Shown here: in pieces, positions 41,132 through 50,171 of the stretch | Numbering within the stretch: position 1 is the stretch's first letter | Layout: every line of letters starts with the position of its first letter | Assembly (NCBI GenBank): GCA_002026165.1 | Contig: MWOS01000229.1 | Coordinates: 1-64,000 of the forward strand | DNA length: 64,000 bases | Source: Prochlorococcus sp. HOT208_60m_813G15 | GTDB lineage: Bacteria > Cyanobacteriota > Cyanobacteriia > PCC-6307 > Cyanobiaceae | Direction of reading: 5' to 3' | Translations under genes and position numbers: made by a program | Notes under the pieces: generated by a model | Database searches by the model: none | What the model was told of the DNA's origin: nothing | Seen by the model: only the letters and a program-made list of their open reading frames with translations

Positions 41132-42241
41132 ATGAAAAATTATCAGCAAGTTTTAGAAACAGTAGAACTTGCTTTAGCTAAAGGTGAATATCACCATTGT
41201 ATTGAATTTCTTTTGCCCATAATCGAAATGTTTCCTTTATCAAGCAAAGAGGGAGTAAATTTAAGAACAATTTTAATTACTGCTCTTTGTGGTATCAATA
41301 AAAAGGAGGAGGCTAAAAGATTTTGTAAAGAACTTCTAAAATCTTACGATTATAAGACGAGAGAAAATGCAAAATATTTGATGGAAGTTATAGATTCGCC
41401 TGACATTAAAAAGCCAGAAAATTGGAACGTACAATTTGAAACCAACCCATCACTAAATAAAAAATCTCTTAACTCACTGCGCAAAAAAAGAGAAGTATCA
41501 GAGAAAAAGAAATTTATCAATGTTACTGAGACTCCAACTGGGGATACAAAACCCTTTCAGAAAGGCTTTTCACTGATCATTTTTTTAATACTATTATTAT
41601 TAATTCCACTCTTAAGTGGCTGCGTAAAAGTTGAGGATACCCTCGATCTTAGTGAACTTGATTCAATAACCAATAATTTAATGATAGAAAGTAAATATTT
41701 AAAGAAATTTCCTTGGCAATTAAAATTTGAAAAGAAAATGAAAGATATTTTCCCTTACGCAGAAATTGAACAAGACGAATCAACTTTTTCTTTGAAACAT
41801 AAAAATCTCAATCTAGAAGATATAAGGCAAGTTCTTAAAATCACCCAAAATACCGCTGGAGAATTAGCTGGAGGATCAACAAATATAGAAATTAATACTA
41901 CTCAAAAAAACTTCATTTTTTTTAAAAAATACTTTTATAAGGTAGATTTGGATTTAAATTCTATTCAAGGTTTTGATAATTTAGAATTCATTCTCAAAAT
42001 TATTAACCCTAATAAACCTACCCTTACTGGTAAAAATAATTCGAATTTAGAAATCACAAAAAATTTAATAATTTGGAATTTAAATCAAGGGCAGATGAAT
42101 AGTCTCGAATTTTCTTTCTGGAGCCTTAATAAACTTTTGATTGGAATATCTACAATTTTAATAATTATATTATTAGCTTATTTATTAAGATTCTATAGAT
42201 TTAAATTAGGTACAGATTGGCCTCAACTTCCATCAAAGTAA
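41132..42241 (+). CDS. TPR-like plus DUF3153 two-part membrane protein
   Basis: Residues 1-105 form a helical tetratricopeptide-like domain (LAKGEYHHCIEFLLPIIEMF, ITALCGINKKEEAKRFCKEL). After a lysine-rich linker a hydrophobic stretch near residues 147-164 ends in LLSGCVKVEDTLDL, which looks like a lipobox. A DUF3153-type beta-rich domain follows, and a final membrane helix (LLIGISTILIIILLAYLLRFY). The two parts look like two proteins joined: an internal lipobox cannot be a normal signal peptide. Function unknown; cyanobacterial. Ends 0 bp from the convergent priA. Confidence 0.75.
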   Translation: MKNYQQVLETVELALAKGEYHHCIEFLLPIIEMFPLSSKEGVNLRTILITALCGINKKEEAKRFCKELLKSYDYKTRENAKYLMEVIDSPDIKKPENWNVQFETNPSLNKKSLNSLRKKREVSEKKKFINVTETPTGDTKPFQKGFSLIIFLILLLLIPLLSGCVKVEDTLDLSELDSITNNLMIESKYLKKFPWQLKFEKKMKDIFPYAEIEQDESTFSLKHKNLNLEDIRQVLKITQNTAGELAGGSTNIEINTTQKNFIFFKKYFYKVDLDLNSIQGFDNLEFILKIINPNKPTLTGKNNSNLEITKNLIIWNLNQGQMNSLEFSFWSLNKLLIGISTILIIILLAYLLRFYRFKLGTDWPQLPSK

Positions 42242-44518
42242 TTACAACTCTGCTGGATTAACATCTATTGTTAAAAAAACATTTTTTGGAATAAGTTTCC
42301 ATAATATTGACCTATCAGGTAAAGGTATCTTTGTTCCTTCAGGACCATGTATTAATATCTGCCATCTAAATTTTTTACCGACTTTAGCAATTAAACTAGG
42401 AGCAGGGCCAATTAATTTCCAGTTCTTATTCTTACAAAAATTGAGTAGATATTTTGCTAATTTTATTGAAATTGATTCAGTTAATTCATAATTCTCACCT
42501 GATAATTTAAGAAGGCAAATTTTGCAAAATGGAAATAAATTGGCATCTTTTCTCAATCTAGAGTTTTCAATTAAGAATCTTTCATAATCTCTTTTCTGAA
42601 GATACGAAATTACCGGATGGTTAGGTTTATATGTTTGAAAAATAACTTTTCCCTTTTTTTGAGCTCTACCTGCCCTACCAGCTAATTGTAAAAACAATTG
42701 TAATGATTTTTCTTCTGCCGAAATATCTGGACGATGAAGCAACCCATCTGCTGCGATCACTACTGAAAGAGTAATATTGGGGATGTCGATCCCTTTTGCC
42801 AACATTTGCGTTCCCACAAGAATATCAGCATCACCTTTAGAAAACTTTGAGAGAATATCTCTATGACCATCCTTTCCTGAGGTTGTATCTCGATCAAAGC
42901 GAAGTACTCTTAAATCAGGAAATTCTTCATTTAAAAACTCTATAACCCTTTGTGTCCCTATTCCAAAAGGTTTGAAGGCAGTTGAATTACAATCTGGGCA
43001 ACTATTAATCAATCTCGATTTATGATCACACCAATGACAGCTTAACCATTTTTTTCCTTGTGAACCGAGATGCACTGACAAAGGAACGTCACAGTTAGGG
43101 CAATTTATTAAATATCCGCAATTTCTACAACTTAAAAAACCACTATGCCCCCTCCTAGGGATCAAAATTATTGCCTGCTCATTTTTTAAGCGTAGTTGAG
43201 GAAGCAATTGTAATAATTCATTGGATAAAATTTTCATATTTCCTTTCTTAAATTCATCCCGCATGTCAATAATTCTTATTTCAGGAACTTCATTACTGGA
43301 AATCCTTTGAATCATTCTTACCAATTTAAAATCTTTTTCAAAAATACACTTTTTCCAAGTCTTCATTGATGGGGTTGCACTCCCAAAAATTAACTTTGCA
43401 GAATTCCTTTTTACTTTTTCAATAGCAATTTCTCTAGCGTCATAACAAGGCATAGGACTATCTTGTTTATATGAAACATCATGCTCTTCATCCATTATTA
43501 TTAATCCTAGATTTTTAATTGGGAGAAAAACTGCAGACCTTGTACCTATTACTATTAGAGGTTCATTAGCATCAATAATTTTCTTCCAAACTAAAGATCT
43601 ATAACTTGAAGAACAATTACTATGATATTCGTAAACTACATTATTAAATCGCAGACTAAACCTATCAGTAAGTTGAGGAATTAGTGCAATTTCTGGGGTA
43701 AGTATCAAACAACTTTTTTTCTTGAGAAGTTGATCTTCAGCGATTCTCATATAAACTTCTGTTTTCCCTGAACCTGTTTCGCCCCATAGAAGTAACGCAT
43801 CTCCTGGTTTCATTTTTTGAAATTCTTGAAATGCAATTTTTTGCTCATTTGTGGGATTTGGTTTTTTCGTTGCAATATGATTATTTAATAAGGAATTTAA
43901 TTTAGTATTAATATTTTTTTTTCTTTTAGATTTAACAAGGTAATTTTTACTAACCATTGAGTTAATAAGAGTGTAATTAAAACCAGACTTTATTAATTCA
44001 CTTTGCCAATTACCTTTTTCAGGCAAAGTATTCATTAAAAAAAATTCTTTTTTAGTTAATACATTCTTCTTAATATCAAATTCTTTTTTGGTTTCAATCC
44101 ATATTTGATCTTTTAAACCTTGAGAAATATTTTTATATTTGCCAATCCAGCCAGGAGGAAATGCAGTTTTAAACATTTTTAAATTACTAACCATATAAAA
44201 AGAGGCTAAAGACTCTATCCATTCTCTCCAAGATTCATCAATGATTTTTTTTTGCAAAATACTTTCAACAAACAAATAGTTTATACTTTTTCCTCCAGTA
44301 ATATTTGATTCTTCTTTATTAATTGTCGAAAAGTTTTTTTTGGAGATCACCAACCCATTCAATAATCTACCTCTTAGTTTCACACTTACAATATCGCCAA
44401 CTTCTGCTCCAAGATTTTTTCCATCTAAATAGTAAAAGCTTTCATTACGACTACCAATATCAAGCAAAACTTCCAATTTGTATGAGATATTTAATAACTG
44501 ATTACTTGCCGGCTTCAA
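42242..44518 (-). CDS. priA: Primosomal protein N' (replication restart helicase)
   Basis: PriA recognises stalled forks and loads the replicative helicase. The 758-aa protein has an N-terminal DNA-binding domain, Walker A WGETGSGKTEVYMR near residue 240, DEEH motif IIMDEEHDVSYKQ, the zinc-binding cysteines (CRNCGYLINCPNCDVPL, CHWC, CPDC) and helicase motifs V/VI (VGTQMLAKGIDIPN, QLAGRAGRAQKKG). I kept TTG at 44518 as start; the TGA of a 28-codon ORF overlaps it. Upstream is the long priA/rpoD intergenic region. Confidence 0.94.
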   Translation of the reverse strand: MKPASNQLLNISYKLEVLLDIGSRNESFYYLDGKNLGAEVGDIVSVKLRGRLLNGLVISKKNFSTINKEESNITGGKSINYLFVESILQKKIIDESWREWIESLASFYMVSNLKMFKTAFPPGWIGKYKNISQGLKDQIWIETKKEFDIKKNVLTKKEFFLMNTLPEKGNWQSELIKSGFNYTLINSMVSKNYLVKSKRKKNINTKLNSLLNNHIATKKPNPTNEQKIAFQEFQKMKPGDALLLWGETGSGKTEVYMRIAEDQLLKKKSCLILTPEIALIPQLTDRFSLRFNNVVYEYHSNCSSSYRSLVWKKIIDANEPLIVIGTRSAVFLPIKNLGLIIMDEEHDVSYKQDSPMPCYDAREIAIEKVKRNSAKLIFGSATPSMKTWKKCIFEKDFKLVRMIQRISSNEVPEIRIIDMRDEFKKGNMKILSNELLQLLPQLRLKNEQAIILIPRRGHSGFLSCRNCGYLINCPNCDVPLSVHLGSQGKKWLSCHWCDHKSRLINSCPDCNSTAFKPFGIGTQRVIEFLNEEFPDLRVLRFDRDTTSGKDGHRDILSKFSKGDADILVGTQMLAKGIDIPNITLSVVIAADGLLHRPDISAEEKSLQLFLQLAGRAGRAQKKGKVIFQTYKPNHPVISYLQKRDYERFLIENSRLRKDANLFPFCKICLLKLSGENYELTESISIKLAKYLLNFCKNKNWKLIGPAPSLIAKVGKKFRWQILIHGPEGTKIPLPDRSILWKLIPKNVFLTIDVNPAEL

Positions 44519-44601
44519 AACTTTTTCTTAGTATTGGATTGTTGAACATTCCACAAAGTGTTTTTTGCACATTGTAAGTATCCTGCTCTTAAGGGAGACA
44601 T
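44515..44601 (-). CDS. Short ORF overlapping the priA start (28 codons)
   Basis: ATG at 44601 opens a 28-codon frame (begins MSPLRAGYLQCAK, ends QQSNTKKKF) whose TGA at 44517-44515 overlaps the TTG start of priA. Such a layout suits translational coupling or a leader peptide. No ribosome-binding site is evident (the preceding bases are AAAGCTTC), and I recognise no homologue. It may be chance, as it is the only support for translation here. Confidence 0.3.
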   Translation of the reverse strand: MSPLRAGYLQCAKNTLWNVQQSNTKKKF

Positions 44602-44609
44602 GAAGCTTT

Positions 44610-44639
44610 GATCATTGACTGAATATTCAAATAATGATC
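44610..44639. promoter_or_regulatory. 30-bp interrupted palindrome, operator-like
   Basis: GATCATT (44610-44616) and AATGATC (44633-44639) are perfect inverted repeats whose centre coincides exactly with the inner palindrome GAATATTC (44621-44628). Thus 22 of 30 bases are symmetrical. This looks like a dimeric regulator site for priA or rpoD. It does not match the cyanobacterial LexA box or NtcA site that I know. Confidence 0.4.
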
Positions 44640-44830
44640 TGCTTGTCTGAGAAATCCCAAGACTTTTTACTTTAGGTAATCTATAGCACTATTTAAATTT
44701 TTCAACAATTTTAAAAAACTTTTTTATCCAAATTCCTGAAAAAGTTCTTTTGCAAATTAAAGGGGAATTTACTACTAAATGTACAAATTAGCCCTAAATA
44801 AAATTTAATCTAGTTAAATTCACCGTAGAA

Positions 44831-44835
44831 AGGAG
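44831..44835 (+). promoter_or_regulatory. Strong Shine-Dalgarno of rpoD
   Basis: AGGAG (part of GAAAGGAG) ends 6 bp before the ATG at 44842. Few genes in the window have such a strong site, so rpoD appears to be translated at a high rate. Confidence 0.6.
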
Positions 44836-44841
44836 TAAATC

Positions 44842-46023
44842 ATGTGTCCAGTAGCAGCAGAATCAAAGAATTCTAAGCCCAGTTCAAAAAAAAAGATTAA
44901 CAAAAAAATAAAAACCAATTTAGAAACAGAAGTTAAAGAAAATAGTAATATAAATAGCCAAAGTTTAAATTCATCCTCTGAGTCAAGGGAAAGTGGCCTA
45001 GAAAATAATAATGAATTTCTTGATTCTGAGGATGAAGATAAAGGTCTCGGAAACATAAAGCTTGGACCTAAAGGTACATATACCGAAGATTCAATAAGAG
45101 TTTACTTACAAGAAATTGGGAGAATTAGACTTTTAAGACCTGATGAAGAAATTGAACTTGCGCGAAAAATTGCCGACTTACTCCAACTAGAAGAACTGGC
45201 GACTCAATATGAGTCAGAAAAAGGCCATTTCCCATCTGTGAGGGAATGGGCTGAATTAATAGATATGCCCCTTCCTAAATTCAGGAGAAGACTTCTTTTA
45301 GGAAGAAGAGCTAAAGAAAAAATGGTTCAATCAAATTTAAGATTAGTTGTTTCGATTGCGAAAAAATATATGAATAGAGGCTTATCATTTCAAGATTTAA
45401 TACAAGAAGGTAGTTTAGGTCTAATTAGAGCAGCGGAAAAATTTGACCACGAAAAAGGTTATAAATTCTCTACTTATGCTACTTGGTGGATTCGCCAAGC
45501 CATTACTAGAGCAATAGCTGACCAAAGTAGGACTATTAGATTGCCAGTACACTTATATGAGACAATATCCAGAATTAAAAAAACCACTAAGGTTCTTAGC
45601 CAAGAATTTGGGAGGAAACCTAGTGAAGAAGAAATAGCTGAAAGTATGGAAATGACAATTGAAAAATTAAGATTTATAGCAAAAAGTGCTCAGCTACCTA
45701 TTTCTTTAGAAACACCAATTGGTAAAGAAGAAGACTCAAGACTCGGAGACTTTATTGAGGCTGATATAGAAAATCCAGAGCAAGATGTTTCTAAAACTTT
45801 ATTAAGAGAAGATTTAGAAGGAGTATTAGCGACTCTAAGTCCAAGAGAAAGAGATGTGCTTAGGTTGAGATATGGAATTGATGACGGAAGAATGAAAACT
45901 CTTGAAGAAATAGGACAGATTTTTGATGTAACAAGAGAGAGAATCAGACAAATAGAAGCAAAAGCTCTAAGAAAGCTTAGACATCCGAATCGAAATGGGG
46001 TTTTAAAAGAATATATTAAATAA
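44842..46023 (+). CDS. rpoD: RNA polymerase principal sigma factor
   Basis: The 393-aa sigma-70 protein has a charged, low-complexity N-terminal part (to about residue 75) in place of a long region 1.1, then region 1.2 ([19 protein letters not shown]), region 2 ([42 protein letters not shown]), region 3 and region 4 ([35 protein letters not shown]). Full region 2.3/2.4 and 4.2 fit a group 1 housekeeping factor; a group 2 factor would be the main alternative. It has a strong Shine-Dalgarno. Confidence 0.93.
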   Translation: MCPVAAESKNSKPSSKKKINKKIKTNLETEVKENSNINSQSLNSSSESRESGLENNNEFLDSEDEDKGLGNIKLGPKGTYTEDSIRVYLQEIGRIRLLRPDEEIELARKIADLLQLEELATQYESEKGHFPSVREWAELIDMPLPKFRRRLLLGRRAKEKMVQSNLRLVVSIAKKYMNRGLSFQDLIQEGSLGLIRAAEKFDHEKGYKFSTYATWWIRQAITRAIADQSRTIRLPVHLYETISRIKKTTKVLSQEFGRKPSEEEIAESMEMTIEKLRFIAKSAQLPISLETPIGKEEDSRLGDFIEADIENPEQDVSKTLLREDLEGVLATLSPRERDVLRLRYGIDDGRMKTLEEIGQIFDVTRERIRQIEAKALRKLRHPNRNGVLKEYIK

Positions 46024-46119
46024 AAATAGTTAAATATAATTTTCAGCTTTAGAAAGTTGCAAAAGAATAGCTTAAAATAAATTCGACTTAATTTTAATAC
46101 AAACTCAAAATTATATTTA

Positions 46120-47070
46120 ATGACTAATTTTAAACTGAAAATAGCTAGTAGAAGAAGCAAACTAGCCATGGTTCAAACTTTGTGGGTTAAAGATCAACTT
46201 GAAAAAAATATTCCCAACTTAGAGGTGTCCGTTGAGGCCATGGCAACTCAAGGTGACAAAATTCTTGATGTAGCCTTAGCAAAAATTGGAGATAAAGGCT
46301 TATTTACAAAAGAACTTGAAGCACAAATGCTCGTAGGCCAGGCAGATATAGCAGTACATTCTCTAAAAGATTTACCAACAAATTTACCTAGCGGCCTTAA
46401 ATTGGGATGCATAACAAAAAGAGAAGACCCTGCTGATGCTTTAGTAGTAAACAAAAAAAATGATTGTTACAAATTAGAAACTTTACCAGCAGGTTCGATT
46501 GTGGGGACAAGCTCTCTAAGAAGACTTGCACAATTAAGAAATAAATATCCTCATCTTTTATTTAAAGATATAAGGGGAAATGTAATTACAAGAATAGAAA
46601 AATTAGATGCTGGTGAATTTGATTGCATAATACTTGCTGCTGCTGGTTTAAAGAGATTGGGTTTTGAATCAAGAATTCACCAGATTATTCCAAATGAAAT
46701 TTCCCTTCATGCTGTTGGTCAAGGAGCACTGGGTATTGAATGTAAATCTGATGATAAAAAGGTTTTAGAAATTATAAATGTCTTAGAAGATCAACCTACT
46801 AGTCAAAGATGTTTAGCAGAGAGGGCTTTTTTAAGAGAACTTGAAGGGGGATGCCAAGTTCCAATAGGTGTAAATAGTCAAATCAAAAATGAACAACTTT
46901 GCCTTACTGGTATGGTTGCATCTCTCGATGGAGAAAGGCTTATTAAAGATCAATATATTGGCAATATTAATGATCCCGAAGAAATAGGCAAAGAACTCGC
47001 TAAAAAACTAAAACTCCAGGGTGCCGACAAAATACTAAGCGAAATATTTGAACAATTTAGAGAAAACTAA
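46120..47070 (+). CDS. hemC: Hydroxymethylbilane synthase (porphobilinogen deaminase)
   Basis: HemC joins four porphobilinogens into hydroxymethylbilane, on the common route to heme, chlorophyll and cobalamin. The 316-aa protein has [18 protein letters not shown] at the start, the catalytic Asp region [15 protein letters not shown], the [13 protein letters not shown] arginines and the dipyrromethane cofactor cysteine in [13 protein letters not shown]. Start is ATG, 96 bp after rpoD. Confidence 0.96.
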   Translation: MTNFKLKIASRRSKLAMVQTLWVKDQLEKNIPNLEVSVEAMATQGDKILDVALAKIGDKGLFTKELEAQMLVGQADIAVHSLKDLPTNLPSGLKLGCITKREDPADALVVNKKNDCYKLETLPAGSIVGTSSLRRLAQLRNKYPHLLFKDIRGNVITRIEKLDAGEFDCIILAAAGLKRLGFESRIHQIIPNEISLHAVGQGALGIECKSDDKKVLEIINVLEDQPTSQRCLAERAFLRELEGGCQVPIGVNSQIKNEQLCLTGMVASLDGERLIKDQYIGNINDPEEIGKELAKKLKLQGADKILSEIFEQFREN

Positions 47071-47076
47071 GATTAA

Positions 47077-47664
47077 TTAATTTACTAATTTAGGATCAAT
47101 TTCTTTTTTATATCTATCTTCACAATCTTTAATTACTTCTACAGCTTCCTCTATCCCAAAAAAACCGTTAACAGAACATGTTCCTGGTTTTTTTAGATCT
47201 TTGTAGTGTTCCCAATAATACTTCGTTTCTTTTAGCCAATGGTCTCCAAGATCTTCAAAACTTAATATATGATCCATTCTTTTATCATCTGCTAGAACTG
47301 CTATGACCTTATCATCCACTTCTCCACCATCATCAAATTTCATCACCCCAATAATCCTAGCTTCCACAATAGATCCAGGAATCAATGGCTCAGTTACTCC
47401 AACAATTTCTATGTCAAGTGGATCTCCATCTTCATCCCAAGTCCTTGGAATACATCCATAAGCAAAGGGATAGGCAAGTGAAGAATAACCCACCCTATCA
47501 AGTTTAAGATGACCTGTTTCTGTAATTAATTCATATTTATTTATAGTATTAGAATTCAATTCAACAATAGTGTTAACTATTGAATTTGAGTTATCAGTGA
47601 AAGCATTAAGTATATGTAATAGATTTGGTGTAACTCTACTTGGAGGTTGATTAAGATTTGCCAT
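47077..47664 (-). CDS. Family I inorganic pyrophosphatase, intact
   Basis: This 195-aa protein keeps the family I catalytic set: VELNSNTINKYEL (Glu, Lys, Glu), LDRVGYSS (Arg), YPFAYGCIP (two Tyr), DEDGDPLD (three Asp), DDGGEVDDKVIAV (two Asp, Lys) and HYKDLKKPG (Tyr-Lys). It is divergent in sequence from the cyanobacterial ppa-type protein at 31.8 kb, with a longer N terminus (ANLNQPPSRVTPNLLHIL). It may be the working soluble pyrophosphatase of the cell. I chose ATG 47664, one codon after the TTG. Confidence 0.9.
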   Translation of the reverse strand: MANLNQPPSRVTPNLLHILNAFTDNSNSIVNTIVELNSNTINKYELITETGHLKLDRVGYSSLAYPFAYGCIPRTWDEDGDPLDIEIVGVTEPLIPGSIVEARIIGVMKFDDGGEVDDKVIAVLADDKRMDHILSFEDLGDHWLKETKYYWEHYKDLKKPGTCSVNGFFGIEEAVEVIKDCEDRYKKEIDPKLVN

Positions 47665-47727
47665 CAAGAAATTATTTTTGTTTATCCTACATCCTTACCC
47701 CCAACCAAACTCTTTAAAAGTAATGTT

Positions 47728-49233
47728 TCAGCAAAAATTATTTAGTTTAGACCTTAAGTGATTAATAAAATAGCTTGGCGATAATTCTTCATTAGTTACA
47801 GTTCTTACCAACTCCATAGAATTAACTGATCTCCCATATTTATGTATATTATTTTTTAACCAAAAGATTATCTTTTGATATTCACCATTTTCAATTAAGT
47901 TATCAATCAAACCAATGTCTCTTTCCATTTGCTTTGAAATTTGAGCACTTATTAGATGTCCTAACAAATATGAAGGGAAATATCCAAACGCACCTTCACT
48001 CCAATGAACATCCTGAAGACAACCTTCTGAATCATTAGATGGTTTTATTCCTAGGAGGTCATCATATCTTTTATTCCACTCTATAGGAATATCCTCAGCA
48101 GGTAACCCTCTTTCAATCAAATCTATTTCAAGTTCTGTTCTTATTAATATATGTAAGCCATAAGTCAATTCATCCGCTTCAACCCTATTTAATCCTGCTT
48201 CCAAATGATTAATAGATTTCCAGAGTTCTAAATGATTATTAAGAGAACATCCAGCCGAAACAAATTTTTTGAAAAATCTTTTTGAAAAAGATTTGGATTT
48301 AACAATCCTATTTTCCCAAAATAAAGATTGACTTTCATGAATACCCATAGAAGTTGCTTGACCTAAAGGCCAAGCAAACCATTGATGACTTTGAGATGGC
48401 AAACCCTGCTCATAAATTGAATGCCCCCACTCATGCGCAGTTGCTAAAAAACTTGATAATGGTTCACCTTCAACAATTCTTGAAGTGATTCTATAATCAT
48501 TAGGCCCTATTGTAATCGAGAAAGGATGGGGAGATTGAGCAATAACAACAAGATCTTTATCTCTCCCAAACTCGTCAAGTAATTTAGAACATAAAATTTT
48601 TTGAGATTCTGGACTTAAATCCCAGTGATTTTTTTGGGACTTGTTAATTCCTCTAATCAAGGCTGGGATAGTTTCTTTCAAAGGCTGAAACATTTTATTC
48701 AACCATTTCAAAGTCAATTCAGGCTCAAAGGGTTGGGCTAGAGTCTCCCAAGGTGAATATTGATCAGATATTTGTTTTGCCTCCTCAATCCTTAATTTTA
48801 TGAGTTCTTCAAAGAATGGAAGAAAAATTTTAAAATCTGATTTTGTCTTAGCCTCTTGCCAGCTTTCATATCCTTTAGATTTTGCCTTAGCTAAAGACTC
48901 AACTAATTTTGGATCTAAATTTTTCGCTCTATTAAATTCCTTAATTAAAAGATTAATGTTTCTTTCTTTTCCTTTAATAAAGATTTGATCATTGAAATTT
49001 TGTTCAGTATCTAATAATTCATTTTTAGCGGATTGAATTAAATTAGAAAATTCTTCAGAAGAATTTCTCCTATGCAAGATTTTTGCAATATAGGTAAGTT
49101 GTTCAGACCTCCAAGAAGCTCCTTTCTTGGGCATCCCAGTATTCTGATCCCAATAAAGTGTATTTTGGATTGAACCTAATAATTGAGTTTCCTTGAGATA
49201 AGCCCCAAGCTTATTCCATTGAATTTCGGCCAA
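47728..49233 (-). CDS. M32-family metallo-carboxypeptidase
   Basis: A 501-aa cytoplasmic carboxypeptidase of the Taq/Pfu (M32) group. The zinc motif is in ATAHEWGHSIYEQGLPSQ, with the downstream glutamate in MGIHESQSLFWENRI, and the C-terminal DVHWSEGAFGYFPSYLLGHL is also conserved. It removes C-terminal residues of peptides, probably for amino acid recycling. Divergent from yjbQ, with 107 bp of shared promoter region. Confidence 0.93.
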   Translation of the reverse strand: MAEIQWNKLGAYLKETQLLGSIQNTLYWDQNTGMPKKGASWRSEQLTYIAKILHRRNSSEEFSNLIQSAKNELLDTEQNFNDQIFIKGKERNINLLIKEFNRAKNLDPKLVESLAKAKSKGYESWQEAKTKSDFKIFLPFFEELIKLRIEEAKQISDQYSPWETLAQPFEPELTLKWLNKMFQPLKETIPALIRGINKSQKNHWDLSPESQKILCSKLLDEFGRDKDLVVIAQSPHPFSITIGPNDYRITSRIVEGEPLSSFLATAHEWGHSIYEQGLPSQSHQWFAWPLGQATSMGIHESQSLFWENRIVKSKSFSKRFFKKFVSAGCSLNNHLELWKSINHLEAGLNRVEADELTYGLHILIRTELEIDLIERGLPAEDIPIEWNKRYDDLLGIKPSNDSEGCLQDVHWSEGAFGYFPSYLLGHLISAQISKQMERDIGLIDNLIENGEYQKIIFWLKNNIHKYGRSVNSMELVRTVTNEELSPSYFINHLRSKLNNFC

Positions 49234-49241
49234 AAATTTAT

Positions 49242-49259
49242 AAATAAATTAATTTATTT
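49242..49259. promoter_or_regulatory. 18-bp AT palindrome in the M32/yjbQ intergenic region
   Basis: AAATAAATT (49242-49250) and AATTTATTT (49251-49259) are a perfect palindrome 8-26 bp upstream of the M32 start. It is fully AT and may be chance, but adds to the stronger dyad next to it. Confidence 0.25.
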
Positions 49260-49262
49260 TAA

Positions 49263-49304
49263 GATAAAAATTTTGTTGTTTGCATAAAACATACAATTTT
49301 TATC
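49263..49304. promoter_or_regulatory. Operator-like inverted repeat between M32 and yjbQ
   Basis: GATAAAAATT (49263-49272) and AATTTTTATC (49295-49304) form a perfect 10-bp inverted repeat. Inside it, TGTTT (49277-49281) and AAACA (49287-49291) form a second nearly concentric one. The site lies between the divergent M32 and yjbQ genes, so a single regulator could control both. In RNA it could also fold as a hairpin. Confidence 0.35.
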
Positions 49305-49340
49305 CATAATAGAATATCACTTAATTGAGTTTTTATTTAT

Positions 49341-49826
49341 ATGGAACAAATATTCTCAAAATTAGAATTCATAACTAATGGTGAGGGTTTTATTGACATA
49401 ACAAATGATTTGAATTTATTTATTAAAAAAAATAATTTTGATTCAGGAATTTTAAATCTAACTTCACTTCATACCAGTTGCAGCTTAACAATTAATGAGA
49501 ACGCTGATCCAAACGTACTAAAAGACTTAAAAAAATATATACAATCTATAGTCCCATATAATTCCTACTTTACTTTATCAAAAAATAGAGAAGAAATTTC
49601 GTATAAACATTATCAAGAAGGAGCTGACGATATGCCAGCTCATATTAAAACATCTTTAACAAACACTTGTTTATCTTTAAGTTTTCAGGACAGCAATATT
49701 ATGCTTGGCACATGGCAAGCTGTGTATTTATGGGAACATAGATTTCATCAAAAAGAAAGGGTTTTAAATGTACATATAATTGGTGAGAAAAGACAAAATA
49801 TTTATAATGTAATTAATAAAAACTAA
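49341..49826 (+). CDS. YjbQ-family (UPF0047) protein
   Basis: A 161-aa protein with all YjbQ signatures: LHTSCSLTINENADPNVLKDL, GADDMPAHIKTSL and LGTWQAVYLWEHR. Some members have thiamine-phosphate-synthase side activity in E. coli, but the native function is unsettled. Starts with ATG and ends 13 bp before the dehydratase gene, so the two are likely cotranscribed with cobW. Confidence 0.92.
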   Translation: MEQIFSKLEFITNGEGFIDITNDLNLFIKKNNFDSGILNLTSLHTSCSLTINENADPNVLKDLKKYIQSIVPYNSYFTLSKNREEISYKHYQEGADDMPAHIKTSLTNTCLSLSFQDSNIMLGTWQAVYLWEHRFHQKERVLNVHIIGEKRQNIYNVINKN

Positions 49827-49839
49827 TATTAATCATTTA

Positions 49840-50130
49840 ATGGAACCTTACCTTTTGCAAGATGAAGAATTAAAGGAATTAGTTGTCAAAATACCAGGCT
49901 GGGAAATTAAAAATGAACAAATCCAGAGAGAATTTAAATTTTCTAATTTTATCGAAGCCTTCTCATTTATGACTAAAATTGCGCTAATCTGCGAAAAATA
50001 TAACCATCATCCTAACTGGGAAAACGTTTATTCAAAAGTAATAATTAGGTTAACTACACATGATTTGGGGGGTATAACAAATCTGGATCAAACATTAGCT
50101 TTAGAAATTAATAAAATTTTCGATCAATAA
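49840..50130 (+). CDS. phhB: Pterin-4a-carbinolamine dehydratase
   Basis: PhhB/PCD dehydrates 4a-hydroxy-tetrahydropterins. The 96-aa protein has the catalytic HHPNWENVYSKVIIRLTTHDLGG with the three His and Asp typical of active enzymes. No phenylalanine hydroxylase is in the window. Carboxysome-linked PCD-like proteins (acRAF) also exist, but they usually lie beside carboxysome genes and are less conserved in this motif. Start is ATG. Confidence 0.92.
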   Translation: MEPYLLQDEELKELVVKIPGWEIKNEQIQREFKFSNFIEAFSFMTKIALICEKYNHHPNWENVYSKVIIRLTTHDLGGITNLDQTLALEINKIFDQ

Positions 50131-50171
50131 AATTACAAATTTAAGTTTATTCATTTAAAAAATTAGTCAAA

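Larger units (their letters stand above)
44519..44841. other. Intergenic region between priA and rpoD (323 bp)
   Basis: The longest gene-free stretch in the window. It holds the 28-codon ORF at the priA side, a 30-bp interrupted palindrome at 44610-44639, and the rpoD Shine-Dalgarno at the other end. A TTGCAA at 44750-44755 followed 17 bp later by TACTAA (44773-44778) is a weak promoter candidate for rpoD. No tRNA and no large hairpin with a T-run were seen. It must carry the divergent promoters of both genes. Confidence 0.6.

Noticed and set aside
45690-46169. A 159-codon frame on the minus strand opposite rpoD
   Set aside because: It mirrors the conserved region 3-4 of rpoD, is Leu/Ser/Phe-rich as expected from antisense of this code, and has no similarity or ribosome site.
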